A stretch of 64,000 nt of DNA from Micromonospora solifontis (GTDB lineage Bacteria > Actinomycetota > Actinomycetes > Mycobacteriales > Micromonosporaceae), in contig NZ_RJLN01000001.1 of NCBI RefSeq assembly GCF_003725545.1, forward strand, positions 62,001 to 126,000, given 5' to 3'. Made by a program: the position numbers and the translations under genes. The notes below the pieces were generated by a model, which ran no database searches, was not told the DNA's origin, and saw only the letters and a list, made by a program, of their open reading frames with translations. Position 1 is the stretch's first letter, and every line of letters starts with the position of its first letter. This document shows, piece after piece, positions 7,642 through 15,352 of this stretch.

Positions 7642-8741
7642 GCCGCGCCCGTCGTCGACTCGCCGGTCAGCTCGCCGACGATCCGCTGGCAGAGGGCCGC
7701 GAGGGGACCCTTGCCGGCGGCGGCCGGCGCCTCACCGCGTTCCAGCCCCCGGCAGAGCCCCGGCTCGGGCCGGAGCGTGCCGGCGAGCGGCAGGCCGAGC
7801 GCCCGGGCCACCTCGGTGGCCTTGAGGCGGCCCGGAGCGGGGCCGCGCACGACGACGGCAAGGTCGGCGCAGTGCGGCGCGGCCTCGGCCACCACCCGGG
7901 CCGCGGCGGCGGTGGCCCGCAGCTCCGCCGGTACGACGACCAGGGCCCGGTCCGCCGACTGCAACGCGACGACGGCCGCGTCGTCCAGGTGTCGGGGCAG
8001 GTCGAGCACCACGACGTCCCGGCCACGACGGCCGGCGTCGATGGTCGCCGCCATCGCCTCGGCCGGCAGCGGCAGCAGGTCGCCCCGGTCCCAGGAGAGC
8101 ACCACGAGGTCGCCACGACTGGGCAGCGCACGCACGAGCGAGGGCGGGTCGACGCGTCCGCCCGTGCCGGTCAGCCCCGGCCAGCGCAGGCCCTCCAGTT
8201 GTTCCCAGCCGAGCACGAGGTCGAGCCCACCGCCGAGCGGGTCGGCGTCCACCAGCAGGGTGCGCAGGTGGGACCGGGCCGCGGTGACCGCGAGACCGCC
8301 GGCCAGCACGCTGGCGCCCGCGCCACCCCGGCCGCCGAGCACGGCCACGACCCGGGCGGGCCGGTTGCCGGACGGGTCGGCCGTGCACTCGGCGAACCGG
8401 TCGACCAGCCACGGCTCGGCGGCCGGCAGGGTCGCCACGTGCTCGGCGCCGATCAGCTCGGCGAGCTCCGTACCCGGGTCGAGGTGCCCGGAGCGGCCGA
8501 CGAGCACCGTGCGGGACCGTCGCGGCAGCCGGGCCCGCAGGCAGGCCTGCGCCTGGTCGGCACCGACGAGCACCAGCGGAGCCGGCGCCCAGCGGGCCCG
8601 GGCGGCGGCCGGGTCGGCGGCCAGCTCGACCTCCGTGCCGCCGGCGGCGGCGAGCCGGAGCAGCTCGTCGAGGAGGTCACCGTCGGCGGTGACGAGCAGG
8701 GGCAACCGGTGGCGCGGTGGGAGCGGGGTACGGGGCGGCAT
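7638..8741 (-). CDS. CpaE-like / Ssd-like septum-site-determining P-loop protein (Rv3660c-like)
   Basis: ATG 8741 has a GGAGG five bases upstream and gives 367 aa; an open extension upstream is ignored. The N-terminal receiver-like half (LPLLVTADGDLLDELLRL through LAELIGAEHVATLP) is followed by a MinD/ParA-type domain with the degenerate P-loop VAVLGGRGGAGAS, VDADPLGGGLDLVLG and DVVVLDLPRHL. The P-loop lacks the usual deviant Walker lysine, as in Ssd-like proteins. Family members localise tad machines (CpaE) or affect septation (Ssd). It is the first gene of the operon and is transcribed from the regulatory region shared with the VHL-like gene. Confidence 0.85.
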   Translation of the reverse strand: MPPRTPLPPRHRLPLLVTADGDLLDELLRLAAAGGTEVELAADPAAARARWAPAPLVLVGADQAQACLRARLPRRSRTVLVGRSGHLDPGTELAELIGAEHVATLPAAEPWLVDRFAECTADPSGNRPARVVAVLGGRGGAGASVLAGGLAVTAARSHLRTLLVDADPLGGGLDLVLGWEQLEGLRWPGLTGTGGRVDPPSLVRALPSRGDLVVLSWDRGDLLPLPAEAMAATIDAGRRGRDVVVLDLPRHLDDAAVVALQSADRALVVVPAELRATAAAARVVAEAAPHCADLAVVVRGPAPGRLKATEVARALGLPLAGTLRPEPGLCRGLERGEAPAAAGKGPLAALCQRIVGELTGESTTGAA

Positions 8742-8822
8742 GGCGGCCTCCAGCGGTCGGGCTCGGGGGTGCTGGGGAAGCCTCGCCGCGCCGGGCGGGG
8801 TCCGCCGACCGGTGACGCCGCC

Positions 8823-8854
8823 CTGTGGACAGCCCGGGCGACTGTGGACAGCCC
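8823..8854. repeat. 13-bp direct repeats resembling DnaA boxes
   Basis: CTGTGGACAGCCC occurs at 8823-8835 and 8842-8854, a 19-bp period. TGTGGACAG is one base from the complement of the actinomycete DnaA box TTGTCCACA. The pair lies just upstream of the ssd-like start. Confidence 0.45.
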
Positions 8855-8892
8855 ACGGTTGAGGAGTGGATCTGCTATGGACGCCGGAATAT

Positions 8893-8926
8893 GGCAACAA
8901 TGTTGCCGATTCGCCGATCGGTGGCG
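8893..8926. promoter_or_regulatory. paired inverted repeats, candidate operators
   Basis: GGCAACAATGTTGCC (8893-8907) is a perfect 6-bp inverted repeat with a 3-bp spacer. TCGCC-N6-GGCGA lies next to it at 8911-8926. Their place between divergent promoters suggests a repressor site; the protein is unknown. Confidence 0.4.
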
Positions 8927-9136
8927 AGCTGCGGGCCGGCGGCCTGACGAGTACCGTCCGGCCGGGGCGGAAAGCGTCCGGAAGGTGTCCTCACCAGGAC
9001 TTTCGGCGGCGCGGACCGGAAAACGCCGGACGCCGGACAAGCGAGCCAAACCATTGACGGCAGGGATTGCCTGGCACACATAATCGTTTCCCTGTGCCGC
9101 CGACCGGGGTGGCACCGTCCATTCGGGATCGGGGCC

Positions 9137-9883
9137 ATGACGGAATTGCCGGACGGCACGCGCCGTCGCCGCCGGACGGGCGGGCCCGCGTTGCACACCG
9201 CACCGTCAGCGCGCGGCGGCCGGTCCCGCCCCGACCCCGGGTCGGCGCCTTCCCGCACCCGCGGCGGTGCCGGGTCGCGGGACTTCTCGCCGGTGGCCCT
9301 CACCTCGATCGCGGCGGGTCTGGTCGTGGTGGCGACGGTCGGTCTCCTGGCCTTCCTCTCCGACCCCCGCCCGTCGGAGCTGCCGCCCCCGATGTCCGGG
9401 GAGGCGATCCTGAGTTCCCCGGGGCTGGTCGAGCCGGCGGAGCAGCCGACCGTCTCGTATTCGCCGGCGCCGGTCTCCCTGTCCAGCCGCGCGACGCCGC
9501 CCAGCCGGTCGCCGAGTCACCGCCCGAGGCCGAGCAGCCGGCCGGCGAGCCCGAAGCCGTCGGCGGGGTCGCCGCAGCCGCCGTCGACCGCGCCCCGCCC
9601 GCGAGAGCTGACCCCGCTGCCGCCCTCCGAGGAGCCCAACCTGCGGTCGGCCGGCGGGGGCCCGGAGACCTTCATCGACTTCGCCAACGCCCGGTCGGAG
9701 CCGGCCGTCGTGCACTGGCTGGACTACGGCGGGCAGCGCCGGCAGTACGCGGTGCTCCAGCCCGGCGAGGGCTATCGGCAGCAGACGTACGTCGGCCACC
9801 CCTGGGTGGTGACGACCGTCCGGGGCGTGGGGCTGGTGTGCTTCCTGCCCGACCACCGGACGCTGCGGGCCGTGGTGCGGTGA
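9137..9883 (+). CDS. membrane-anchored proline-rich protein with C-terminal von Hippel-Lindau beta-like domain
   Basis: 248 aa from ATG 9137. A basic cytoplasmic N-terminus is followed by one membrane helix at about residues 53-75 (VALTSIAAGLVVVATVGLLA), then about 90 residues rich in Pro, Ser and Arg that probably span the envelope. The last 60 residues contain FANARSEPAVVHWLDYGGQ, YAVLQPGEGYRQQTYVGHPW and a final VCFLPDHR. This follows the VHL beta-domain pattern (N-x-S, V-x-W-L-x-Y/F-x-G, Y-x-x-L-x-P-G, Y-x-G-H-x-W). VHL domains bind protein ligands; the bacterial partner is unknown. It is divergent from the tad operon. Confidence 0.75.
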   Translation: MTELPDGTRRRRRTGGPALHTAPSARGGRSRPDPGSAPSRTRGGAGSRDFSPVALTSIAAGLVVVATVGLLAFLSDPRPSELPPPMSGEAILSSPGLVEPAEQPTVSYSPAPVSLSSRATPPSRSPSHRPRPSSRPASPKPSAGSPQPPSTAPRPRELTPLPPSEEPNLRSAGGGPETFIDFANARSEPAVVHWLDYGGQRRQYAVLQPGEGYRQQTYVGHPWVVTTVRGVGLVCFLPDHRTLRAVVR

Positions 9884-9909
9884 GCCGCGGGGGCGCTGTT
9901 GGAGCGCTC

Positions 9910-9939
9910 CCCAGATAGGGACGACCCCCGTCGGGGGGA
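9910..9939. repeat. left attachment-site repeat (30 bp)
   Basis: The 30 bases begin CCCAGATAGGG and end CCGTCGGGGGGA, and are identical to 30929-30958. The sequences diverge on both sides, as expected for an integrase crossover region. It begins 26 bp after the stop of the VHL-like gene. Confidence 0.88.
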
Positions 9940-10204
9940 TCCGGTTCAAGTCCGCCGGCTGTCATCAACCGGTGGTGACTGACATTGAGGTGCAGGCAGG
10001 CAGCTTCGTCGGTTGCGTCTACCGACGGACTGTTGTCAGGGCTTTCGCTGCCTTCCTGCTGCCCTGACTTGGGACACCTCCCCGGCGGGGCCGGATCATG
10101 TTGTCGGTCCGGTCCAACTCTGTCGGAGAGCCGACTCGGCCGCTTCGCCGCTGACGGTCACTCAGGGCAGCGGCAGGATGACTGTCGTTGGTATCTTCGC
10201 CGGC
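9940..10204. other. left-end element DNA, no gene seen
   Basis: No convincing coding sequence. An imperfect palindrome GTCATCAACCGGTGGTGAC (9961-9979) may be an arm-type integrase or excisionase site. GGTTCAAGTCC (9943-9953) resembles a tRNA T-arm, but only three base pairs of its stem can form. TATCTT (10192-10197) is the likely -10 box of the next gene. Confidence 0.4.
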
Positions 10205-10564
10205 ATGAGTCGGGGGCGAAGGTCCGGCGGCCGGGTTGTTCGGCGGCGGGTCACCGAAGAAGAACGGACCGAGGCGGTGGAGGCCTACCGCGAATCGGTG
10301 ACGAGGTTGCAGGGCACCGCCTACCGCAACCTACGGCAGACGATCGCCTTCGCCACGATCTTTCTCGCGGTCCTCGCAACTTGGATGATCTTCATCGGTG
10401 AAGTCACCCCCGCGCGCCTGCCCTGGTACGCAGCCTCAATCGTCGGCGGGGCCCTTGGCCTGGCCACCTATGGCGTGCGGAGCGCTCGCGCTCGCCTTTA
10501 CGTGCTCGCCGCTGCGGTCGCTCTCGCGCTCGTCGGCCTGGCGGGCATCTTCCTCGTCGACTAG
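10205..10564 (+). CDS. small membrane protein, unknown family
   Basis: ATG 10205 lies 7 nt after a TATCTT -10 box, which suggests a leaderless transcript and 119 aa; ATG 10178 would add nine residues. A basic N-terminus (RGRRSGGRVVRRR) and a charged helix precede three predicted membrane helices: IAFATIFLAVLATWMIFIG, WYAASIVGGALGLATYGV and LYVLAAAVALALVGLAGIFL. I recognise no family. It is 9 bp upstream of the EspC/WXG-like gene and is likely co-transcribed with it, so it may be a membrane partner of that protein. Confidence 0.7.
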   Translation: MSRGRRSGGRVVRRRVTEEERTEAVEAYRESVTRLQGTAYRNLRQTIAFATIFLAVLATWMIFIGEVTPARLPWYAASIVGGALGLATYGVRSARARLYVLAAAVALALVGLAGIFLVD

Positions 10565-10573
10565 GGACCGAAG

Positions 10574-11668
10574 GTGACGCTGCATGTCGAGCCGGACGCG
10601 CTGGTCGGCTTCGCCCGTCAGGTTGACCGCGCCGCCAACGACGTGTGGGAAATCCGCGGCTACCTCAACCGGTACGCCGACGTCGCAACCGGAGGCGAGC
10701 AGCTCCAGATCGCCAAGGCCAGTCACGAACACGCGGTCGAGGTCATCAACGGCACCCTCAACCGGCTCGCCTGCCTCCTCGAGAACTCCGCCCCGGAACT
10801 ACGGGCATCCGCCGGCTACTACCGCACCACCGACCTCACCGCTGCTGACCGGCTCGACCGTACCCTTCCCACGGCGGTCGACCGCTGCATCACCCCGCTC
10901 GAACTGGAACTGGCCAACAACCCGTGCGTCCCGGCGAACTTCGTCGACCCCCGCGACGTCCGGGGCCATCTCGACGCACCCGGTGAGGCGAAGAACCCGT
11001 CCAATGCGCTGGGCTGGATGGACTACATCAGCCCCGCGTCCTGGCTCAACGAGGTCTTCGACCACGTCTTCGGCTTCGACCCCATCGGCGAGATCCAGAA
11101 CAAGGTCTCCGGCGACTGGGAAGCGCTGGCCCAGATGGCACCGGTCGTCGACAACATCGGCGCAGCCCTGCACGACCTGGCCTACAACCTCCAATCCGGC
11201 ACCATCACCCTGCACCCCCTCTGGCAGGGCATCGCCGGCGAAGGAGCCTTCCGGTACTTCACCACCACCGCCAACGCTGTCGCCGATCTCCACGCGCCGC
11301 TCGGGAGCGTCAGCAAGGCCTACCTCGACATGGCCGACGCCGTCTGGTCCGCCGGAGAAGCCCTCGGCGGGGTCGTGAAGAGCCTCATCGACGCCGCCAT
11401 CATCGCCGGTGTCGCCGCTGCTGCTGGCACCATCACCAGCGAGACCGGCATCGGCGCTGTCGTCGGCTACGGGCTCGCCGCCGCTGAGGTAGCCAACATG
11501 TTCCGGCTGTGGGGCGAAGCCACCAAACTCTGCCAGCAGATCGCCGCAGCCGTCCTCGTCTTCCGCGCCATCCTCACCCGGGAACTCAGCGACCTCGACG
11601 CGGTTGCCCTCCCCGCACTGCCCGACGGCGGCCGCTACGACCACCCCCTCGCCGGCGCGAAGGCCTGA
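10574..11668 (+). CDS. WXG100/EspC-like type VII secretion-associated protein (364 aa)
   Basis: GTG 10574 is the only reasonable start. The N-terminal about 100 residues (LHVEPDALVGFARQVDRAAN, then a long helix with ANDVWEIRGYLN) look like EspC/WXG-type helical hairpins. A central segment has a second such region (LYNLQSGT-like helix, LWQGIAGEGAFRYF), then a hydrophobic glycine-rich stretch (LIDAAIIAGVAAAAGTITSE) and a helical C-terminus. Long proteins of this kind in actinomycetes often are type VII substrates, or carry toxin domains replaced here by a membrane-active segment. The specific function is unknown. It is followed 4 bp later by a small gene, which could encode a chaperone or immunity partner. 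Confidence 0.65.
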   Translation: MTLHVEPDALVGFARQVDRAANDVWEIRGYLNRYADVATGGEQLQIAKASHEHAVEVINGTLNRLACLLENSAPELRASAGYYRTTDLTAADRLDRTLPTAVDRCITPLELELANNPCVPANFVDPRDVRGHLDAPGEAKNPSNALGWMDYISPASWLNEVFDHVFGFDPIGEIQNKVSGDWEALAQMAPVVDNIGAALHDLAYNLQSGTITLHPLWQGIAGEGAFRYFTTTANAVADLHAPLGSVSKAYLDMADAVWSAGEALGGVVKSLIDAAIIAGVAAAAGTITSETGIGAVVGYGLAAAEVANMFRLWGEATKLCQQIAAAVLVFRAILTRELSDLDAVALPALPDGGRYDHPLAGAKA

Positions 11669-11672
11669 CCTC

Positions 11673-11933
11673 GTGGACGACCTGGACGACATCACCGGCG
11701 GGGATCAGAGGCGGGCCGACGCCCTCCGCGCCGTCGTCAAGCAGCTCGGCCGCAGCGACAACCCGCTACTTCGCGAGATGGCCACCGCCGTTCAACACGG
11801 GGAGCTAAGCCTCCGGCAGGCGGCGAGCAGCAGCACCTACAGCGGCGAGCTGAGCCAGCCCTTCCGGGCCTTCTGGAGGGCCTACCAGGATCTGACCACC
11901 CAGGAGCGCGACGACCTCGCCTCGCGCTTCTGA
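11673..11933 (+). CDS. small hypothetical protein (86 aa), partner of the WXG-like protein
   Basis: GTG 11673 lies 4 bp after the stop codon of the WXG-like gene, so the two are probably co-translated. The product is hydrophilic and helical: an acidic start (MDDLDDITGGDQRRADALRA), then LGRSDNPLLREMATAVQHGE, and a C-terminal FRAFWRAYQDLTTQERDDLA. No membrane segment or known motif is evident. By position it could be an immunity or chaperone protein for the WXG-like partner; that is inference only. Confidence 0.65.
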   Translation: MDDLDDITGGDQRRADALRAVVKQLGRSDNPLLREMATAVQHGELSLRQAASSSTYSGELSQPFRAFWRAYQDLTTQERDDLASRF

Positions 11934-11954
11934 GGCCTTCCCACACCTGAAGCC

Positions 11955-12004
11955 TCGCTTACAAGCGCTGTGCGTCGCGTTCGCACGCGTCCGGCAACGG
12001 CTGC
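11955..12004. repeat. 50-bp imperfect direct repeat, copy 1
   Basis: TCGCTTACAAGC and CGTCCGGCAACGGCTGC frame a 50-bp stretch that recurs at 13917-13966 with about six mismatches. The copies flank the 12.0-13.9 kb segment. Confidence 0.7.
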
Positions 12005-12061
12005 TGCTCGGAGCGGTGGGAGGGCGGCTGCGCCGAGTCACCCTCCCACCAGGACACGGTG

Positions 12062-12250
12062 TCAGCGATTGATCAGCTGAGAGATTGCAAGCACCAGAGT
12101 TGCTATCGCGGTCAAGAACGCCTCAAGGGCGCCCAGCATGGCCATCCACTCAGCATGCGACCACCGCTTCCGCTCGTTCTTACGCCGGCTGCGTTCATGC
12201 TTGCGCCGTTTCGGCCGAAGCCTCTTGCGCCTAACCTTCGTTACGGTCAT
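12062..12250 (-). CDS. small basic single-pass membrane protein (62 aa)
   Basis: ATG 12250 is preceded by TAGGAGCGC, a weak ribosome binding site. The first 30 residues are strongly basic (KVRRKRLRPKRRKHERSRRK). A hydrophobic helix follows (MLGALEAFLTAIATLVLAIS), ending LINR. The positive-inside rule predicts a cytoplasmic N-terminus. No family is recognised. It could be a small membrane effector or toxin-like peptide in the cargo region, but a chance reading frame is not excluded. Confidence 0.45.
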   Translation of the reverse strand: MTVTKVRRKRLRPKRRKHERSRRKNERKRWSHAEWMAMLGALEAFLTAIATLVLAISQLINR

Positions 12251-13182
12251 TAGACCTGCGCTCCTACTTAGGTGTCAGTGCAGGTTGGGGGCGGCACCCC
12301 GGGCCCGCGAAGCCATCGGTGCCGCCCCTTCCCATGCGCGCGGTTGCCCGCTCACTCACAAACGACCAAGTCGACGTGAGGACACACGTCTCCTAAATCC
12401 GCCTTGTGGCTCAGCTGTGCGACAAAACCCGCCCGATTCGCACGCTTTTGTGCCTTCAAGACGGACAGGCTGTGCGACGATTTGCCATCCGCAAGTTGCA
12501 TATGACAGACGGTTTGCGTCGATATGGGTTGATCTGGTCACCCATCACTGTCCGCAACCGTCTGGGACTGTGCGACGTGAATGACGTGAACCAGTCCCGT
12601 AGATCGTACTGAGACGAAGACCACAACCCCCAACGAGTTCCCGTCGGCTCAACTTTGGTGCCGTGATGATTACGGTCGGTATCGGCCATCCAGTTCGCAC
12701 GTCCGTTCCGCTGCTGAAGCACGTGACAGCCACTGCCTCTACACCACTGGGTGCGGCGGGACAGGATCGGCTCTCCTGGCTTGGACCAGACAGGATGAGG
12801 TCCGCGCGGCGCGCCCGTTGAAGCCGGAAGGTCAAGGCCGCCAGTTCACGAACTACAGGTAGCAAGGCGACCGCCTGCCTGGTCATCGGGCCGACCACGC
12901 CTCGTCACCTGGGCAGACGTCGTCACCAGTGGTCGTCTTTGGTCGCTCACGATCGGCCTCCGACGGCCTGGTGACGGCCTGGACCTGGTTCTCGTCGCGG
13001 TTCCGCCGAAGTAGGGGATGGTCCGCCGGGTGCGCCGCAGCTCAGCGACCTCGTGCAATTGCGGTGGTAGCGCCTCGATGGTGCCCGTGCCCTCACCCGA
13101 ACCCGTGGCCAACCGCGGTGCCCGGCTTGTTGTCGTGCACCCGACATCGCTACGGGTGGTGGAGCCCGGCAAAGATGCCCTA
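12251..13182. other. long region without a confident gene
   Basis: About 930 bases with no frame showing good codon use, a ribosome binding site and a recognisable product together. TGTGCGAC occurs three times (12416-12423, 12471-12478, 12569-12576). The stretch around 12360-12700 is less GC-rich than the surroundings. It may be decayed cargo. Confidence 0.5.
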
Positions 13183-13881
13183 GTGAAGAAGCCTGCTCCG
13201 AAAACCCGGCACCTACTCATCGGCTGCATCGCTTTGAGCAGTGCCGGTCTGGTCCTCAGCGTGTCCGCCGTCGTCGCTCATCGAGCTGTCGACTGGGGAT
13301 CGTTTCCAGACTGGCTCGGTGGTATAGGCACAACGACGGCTACGGTCCTGTTCGCACTGGGCTGGCAGCGAGAGGCATGGCTCCGCAGGCAGGATCACGA
13401 GCGGCAGGCTGTCATGGCTATCCGGCAGCTGTTGCTGGACGTTGAGCACCTGTACGTCGTCGAGCGAGACGAGGATGGTTCCCTCACCCCCGACGGTCGC
13501 AATACGGAGATTCGTCTCCTCCGGGAGATCCAAGCGCACACGGCGGCCGCGCCAAAGCCGCTACGTGAGCGGCTGTACCAGCTCACGAGGTTCTACAGCA
13601 GGAGCGCCATCAACAACTTCGAAGGCGACCGCGACTGGCTCATCGCCCTTAACTGCAATCGGTACGGTCTCGCACTTGTCGCGGCCTACGTGCAAGGTGA
13701 CCCGGCTCCCGCACCGCCCAGCTTCGTCGCCGCCTACGAGGCAGCCCTAGCCGAAGAAGAGGCGATCCTTGAGGAAATCGACCGCGAGAGACGTGAGGAG
13801 CGGGAGCGGCGCAGACGAAGCTCCGGCTCTGACGCGGCGCAGACGCCTGGTGAAGAAGATCCGCAAAGCGATCAGGGCTGA
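13183..13881 (+). CDS. two-helix membrane protein with charged coiled-coil tail (cargo)
   Basis: The likely start is GTG 13183 (VKKPAPKTRHLLIG), giving 232 aa; in-frame starts further upstream would add an unstructured leader, and no strong ribosome binding site decides. Two N-terminal membrane helices (HLLIGCIALSSAGLVLSVSA and WLGGIGTTTATVLFALGW) are followed by a cytoplasmic helical domain (RQDHERQAVMAIRQLLLDVE; PLRERLYQLTRFYSRSAIN) and a highly charged tail (EEIDRERREERERRRRSS). I do not recognise the family. Small membrane proteins of this layout occur in phage-defence neighbourhoods, and this one sits just upstream of the nuclease and methyltransferase island. Confidence 0.6.
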   Translation: MKKPAPKTRHLLIGCIALSSAGLVLSVSAVVAHRAVDWGSFPDWLGGIGTTTATVLFALGWQREAWLRRQDHERQAVMAIRQLLLDVEHLYVVERDEDGSLTPDGRNTEIRLLREIQAHTAAAPKPLRERLYQLTRFYSRSAINNFEGDRDWLIALNCNRYGLALVAAYVQGDPAPAPPSFVAAYEAALAEEEAILEEIDRERREERERRRRSSGSDAAQTPGEEDPQSDQG

Positions 13882-13916
13882 TGAGACACAGTCGCGCTCG
13901 TCCCGGGCCTGACATC

Positions 13917-13966
13917 TCGCTTACAAGCTCTGTGCACCGCGTCCGGACACGTCCGGCAACGGCTGC
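13917..13966. repeat. 50-bp imperfect direct repeat, copy 2
   Basis: Second copy of the repeat at 11955-12004, in the same orientation. It begins 36 bp after the membrane protein gene stops. Confidence 0.7.
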
Positions 13967-14221
13967 ACGCTCGAAGCTTCGTCCGTGCCGGCTTCCGTCA
14001 GCGTGCCGCCGTCCGGCGGCGTTGCTGTCAGCGTTGCTGTCGACAGCTCTTCCGCCAGCACCCCTGGTCATGAGGATGTGTCACACCGCACATCAGCCCT
14101 CAGCACCTGCACAACCAGGTTGGGTCGAACGAATGATCGAATCATCACAGATGAGTGTCATGCCTGGGGACTCCCCCCAGCGCAGCTATAGGCTGCAGCG
14201 ATGATGGGCGAGGGAGGAAGC
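13967..14221 (+). promoter_or_regulatory. promoter and candidate operator of the methyltransferase operon
   Basis: No gene is seen between the repeat and the methyltransferase. TATAGG (14187-14192) is a good -10 box about 30 nt before the chosen start. CTGGGGACTCCCCCCAG (14164-14180) is a near-palindrome just upstream of it, where a methyltransferase or repressor could bind to limit expression. Confidence 0.45.
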
Positions 14222-15352
14222 ATGGAGAGCGCGCCCATCCGGGCAGCTGAGTTCTTTGCCGGGATTGGACTCGTCCGCACCGCCCTTGAGCGCGTGAAGG
14301 GTGCACAGGTCCAGGTGGTGTGGGCAAACGACATCAAGCAGGCTAAGCGCGACGCCTACGCCGCCAACTTCCCGGATGCCGAAGATCACTTCATCGTTGA
14401 AGACATCCGCAACATTGAGGCTCCGGACCTGCCGCCCGGGATCGAACTGGCGACGAGCAGCTTCCCGTGCATCGACCTGTCACTCGCTGGGAACAGGCGC
14501 GGCCTGGTCGGCGAGCAATCCGGGATGTTTTGGGAGTTCGCCAAGGTCGTAAAGGGCATGTCCCCCCGGCCGTCAGTGATCCTCCTTGAGAACGTTCACG
14601 GCTTCGCCACCAGCCACGGCGGCAAGGACCTCACCGCCGCACTGGCTAGCTTGTCGGAGCTCGGCTACTCCTTGGACGTCCTTGCGGTCGACGCTCGGCA
14701 CTTCGTGCCGCAGTCTCGACCACGGATGTTCATCGTCGGCATTCAGGCTGACAAGCTGCCAAGGCAAGCGCGGCGCGGCGTGCCACCGATCAGCGATGTA
14801 CGTCCTGCTTGGGTGCAAGCCATCCACGAGAAGCACCGCGAGACGCTGGATATGCACTACGTCAACCTCCGAGCCTTGCCGGAGGGCCCGAAGGACCTGG
14901 ACGGCTTCGTCGAGACGGAGGTCAGTTCGGACTTGTGGTGGGGCGAGGAGCGCGTAGAAGCCTTTGTCGGGTCGCTCAGCGAGGTTCAGAAGGCTCGCTT
15001 CGACACGCTTCTTGCAGCGGACACGATCAGCTATCGGACTGCCTACCGCCGCACCAGGCAGGGGGTCTCGACGTGGGAGCTCCGCAAGGACGCTATCGCC
15101 GGGTGCCTTCGGACTACCGGAGGCGGATCAAGCAAGCAGGCACTCGTCCGGCTGGGGAGAGGCAGCCAGGCGGTTCGGTGGATGACGCCGCGCGAGTACG
15201 CCAACCTCATGGGTGCCCACGACTACAAACTCCTTGCTGGCACGCCCAATCAGCAACTCTTCGGGTTTGGCGACGCCGTCGTGGTTGACGTCATCGAGTG
15301 GATCGGCAACAACTACCTCCTGCCGGTCCTACGGCCAGCCGGCCCTGAGTGA
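14222..15352 (+). CDS. C5-cytosine DNA methyltransferase
   Basis: ATG 14222 follows GGGAGGAAGC and is preferred to the ATGs at 14201 and 14204; the product is 376 aa. It adds a methyl group to cytosine C5 using S-adenosylmethionine. Visible motifs: I (EFFAGIGLVRTAL), IV with the catalytic Cys (SSFPCIDLSLAGNRRG), VI (LLENVHG), VIII (FVPQSRPRMFIVG) and a terminal GFGDAVVVDVIEW (motif X region, Asp where Asn is common). The target-recognition region lies at about residues 200-310. It is the protective half of a restriction system and overlaps the Vsr-like gene by GTGA. Base composition is visibly lower in GC than the core genome. Confidence 0.95.
   Translation: MESAPIRAAEFFAGIGLVRTALERVKGAQVQVVWANDIKQAKRDAYAANFPDAEDHFIVEDIRNIEAPDLPPGIELATSSFPCIDLSLAGNRRGLVGEQSGMFWEFAKVVKGMSPRPSVILLENVHGFATSHGGKDLTAALASLSELGYSLDVLAVDARHFVPQSRPRMFIVGIQADKLPRQARRGVPPISDVRPAWVQAIHEKHRETLDMHYVNLRALPEGPKDLDGFVETEVSSDLWWGEERVEAFVGSLSEVQKARFDTLLAADTISYRTAYRRTRQGVSTWELRKDAIAGCLRTTGGGSSKQALVRLGRGSQAVRWMTPREYANLMGAHDYKLLAGTPNQQLFGFGDAVVVDVIEWIGNNYLLPVLRPAGPE

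Larger units (their letters stand above)
8742..9136. promoter_or_regulatory. divergent regulatory region between the tad operon and the VHL-like gene
   Basis: No gene is seen in these 395 bases. On the plus strand TTGACG (9054-9059) and CATAAT (9079-9084), 19 bp apart, make a plausible promoter for the gene at 9137. The region also holds two CTGTGGACAGCCC direct repeats and two adjacent inverted repeats, listed separately. Confidence 0.5.

Noticed and set aside
9940..9965. tRNA T-arm-like GGTTCAAGTCC at the left element end
   Set aside because: Only three stem pairs form and no acceptor, D or anticodon arms could be assembled.
12545..12898. 117-codon minus-strand frame in the gene-poor stretch
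   Set aside because: Poor composition, no clear ribosome binding site and no recognisable domain.
12846..13229. 127-codon minus-strand frame overlapping the membrane protein gene start
   Set aside because: Arg/Thr/Ser-rich, no ribosome binding site, and it conflicts with the better-supported plus-strand gene.
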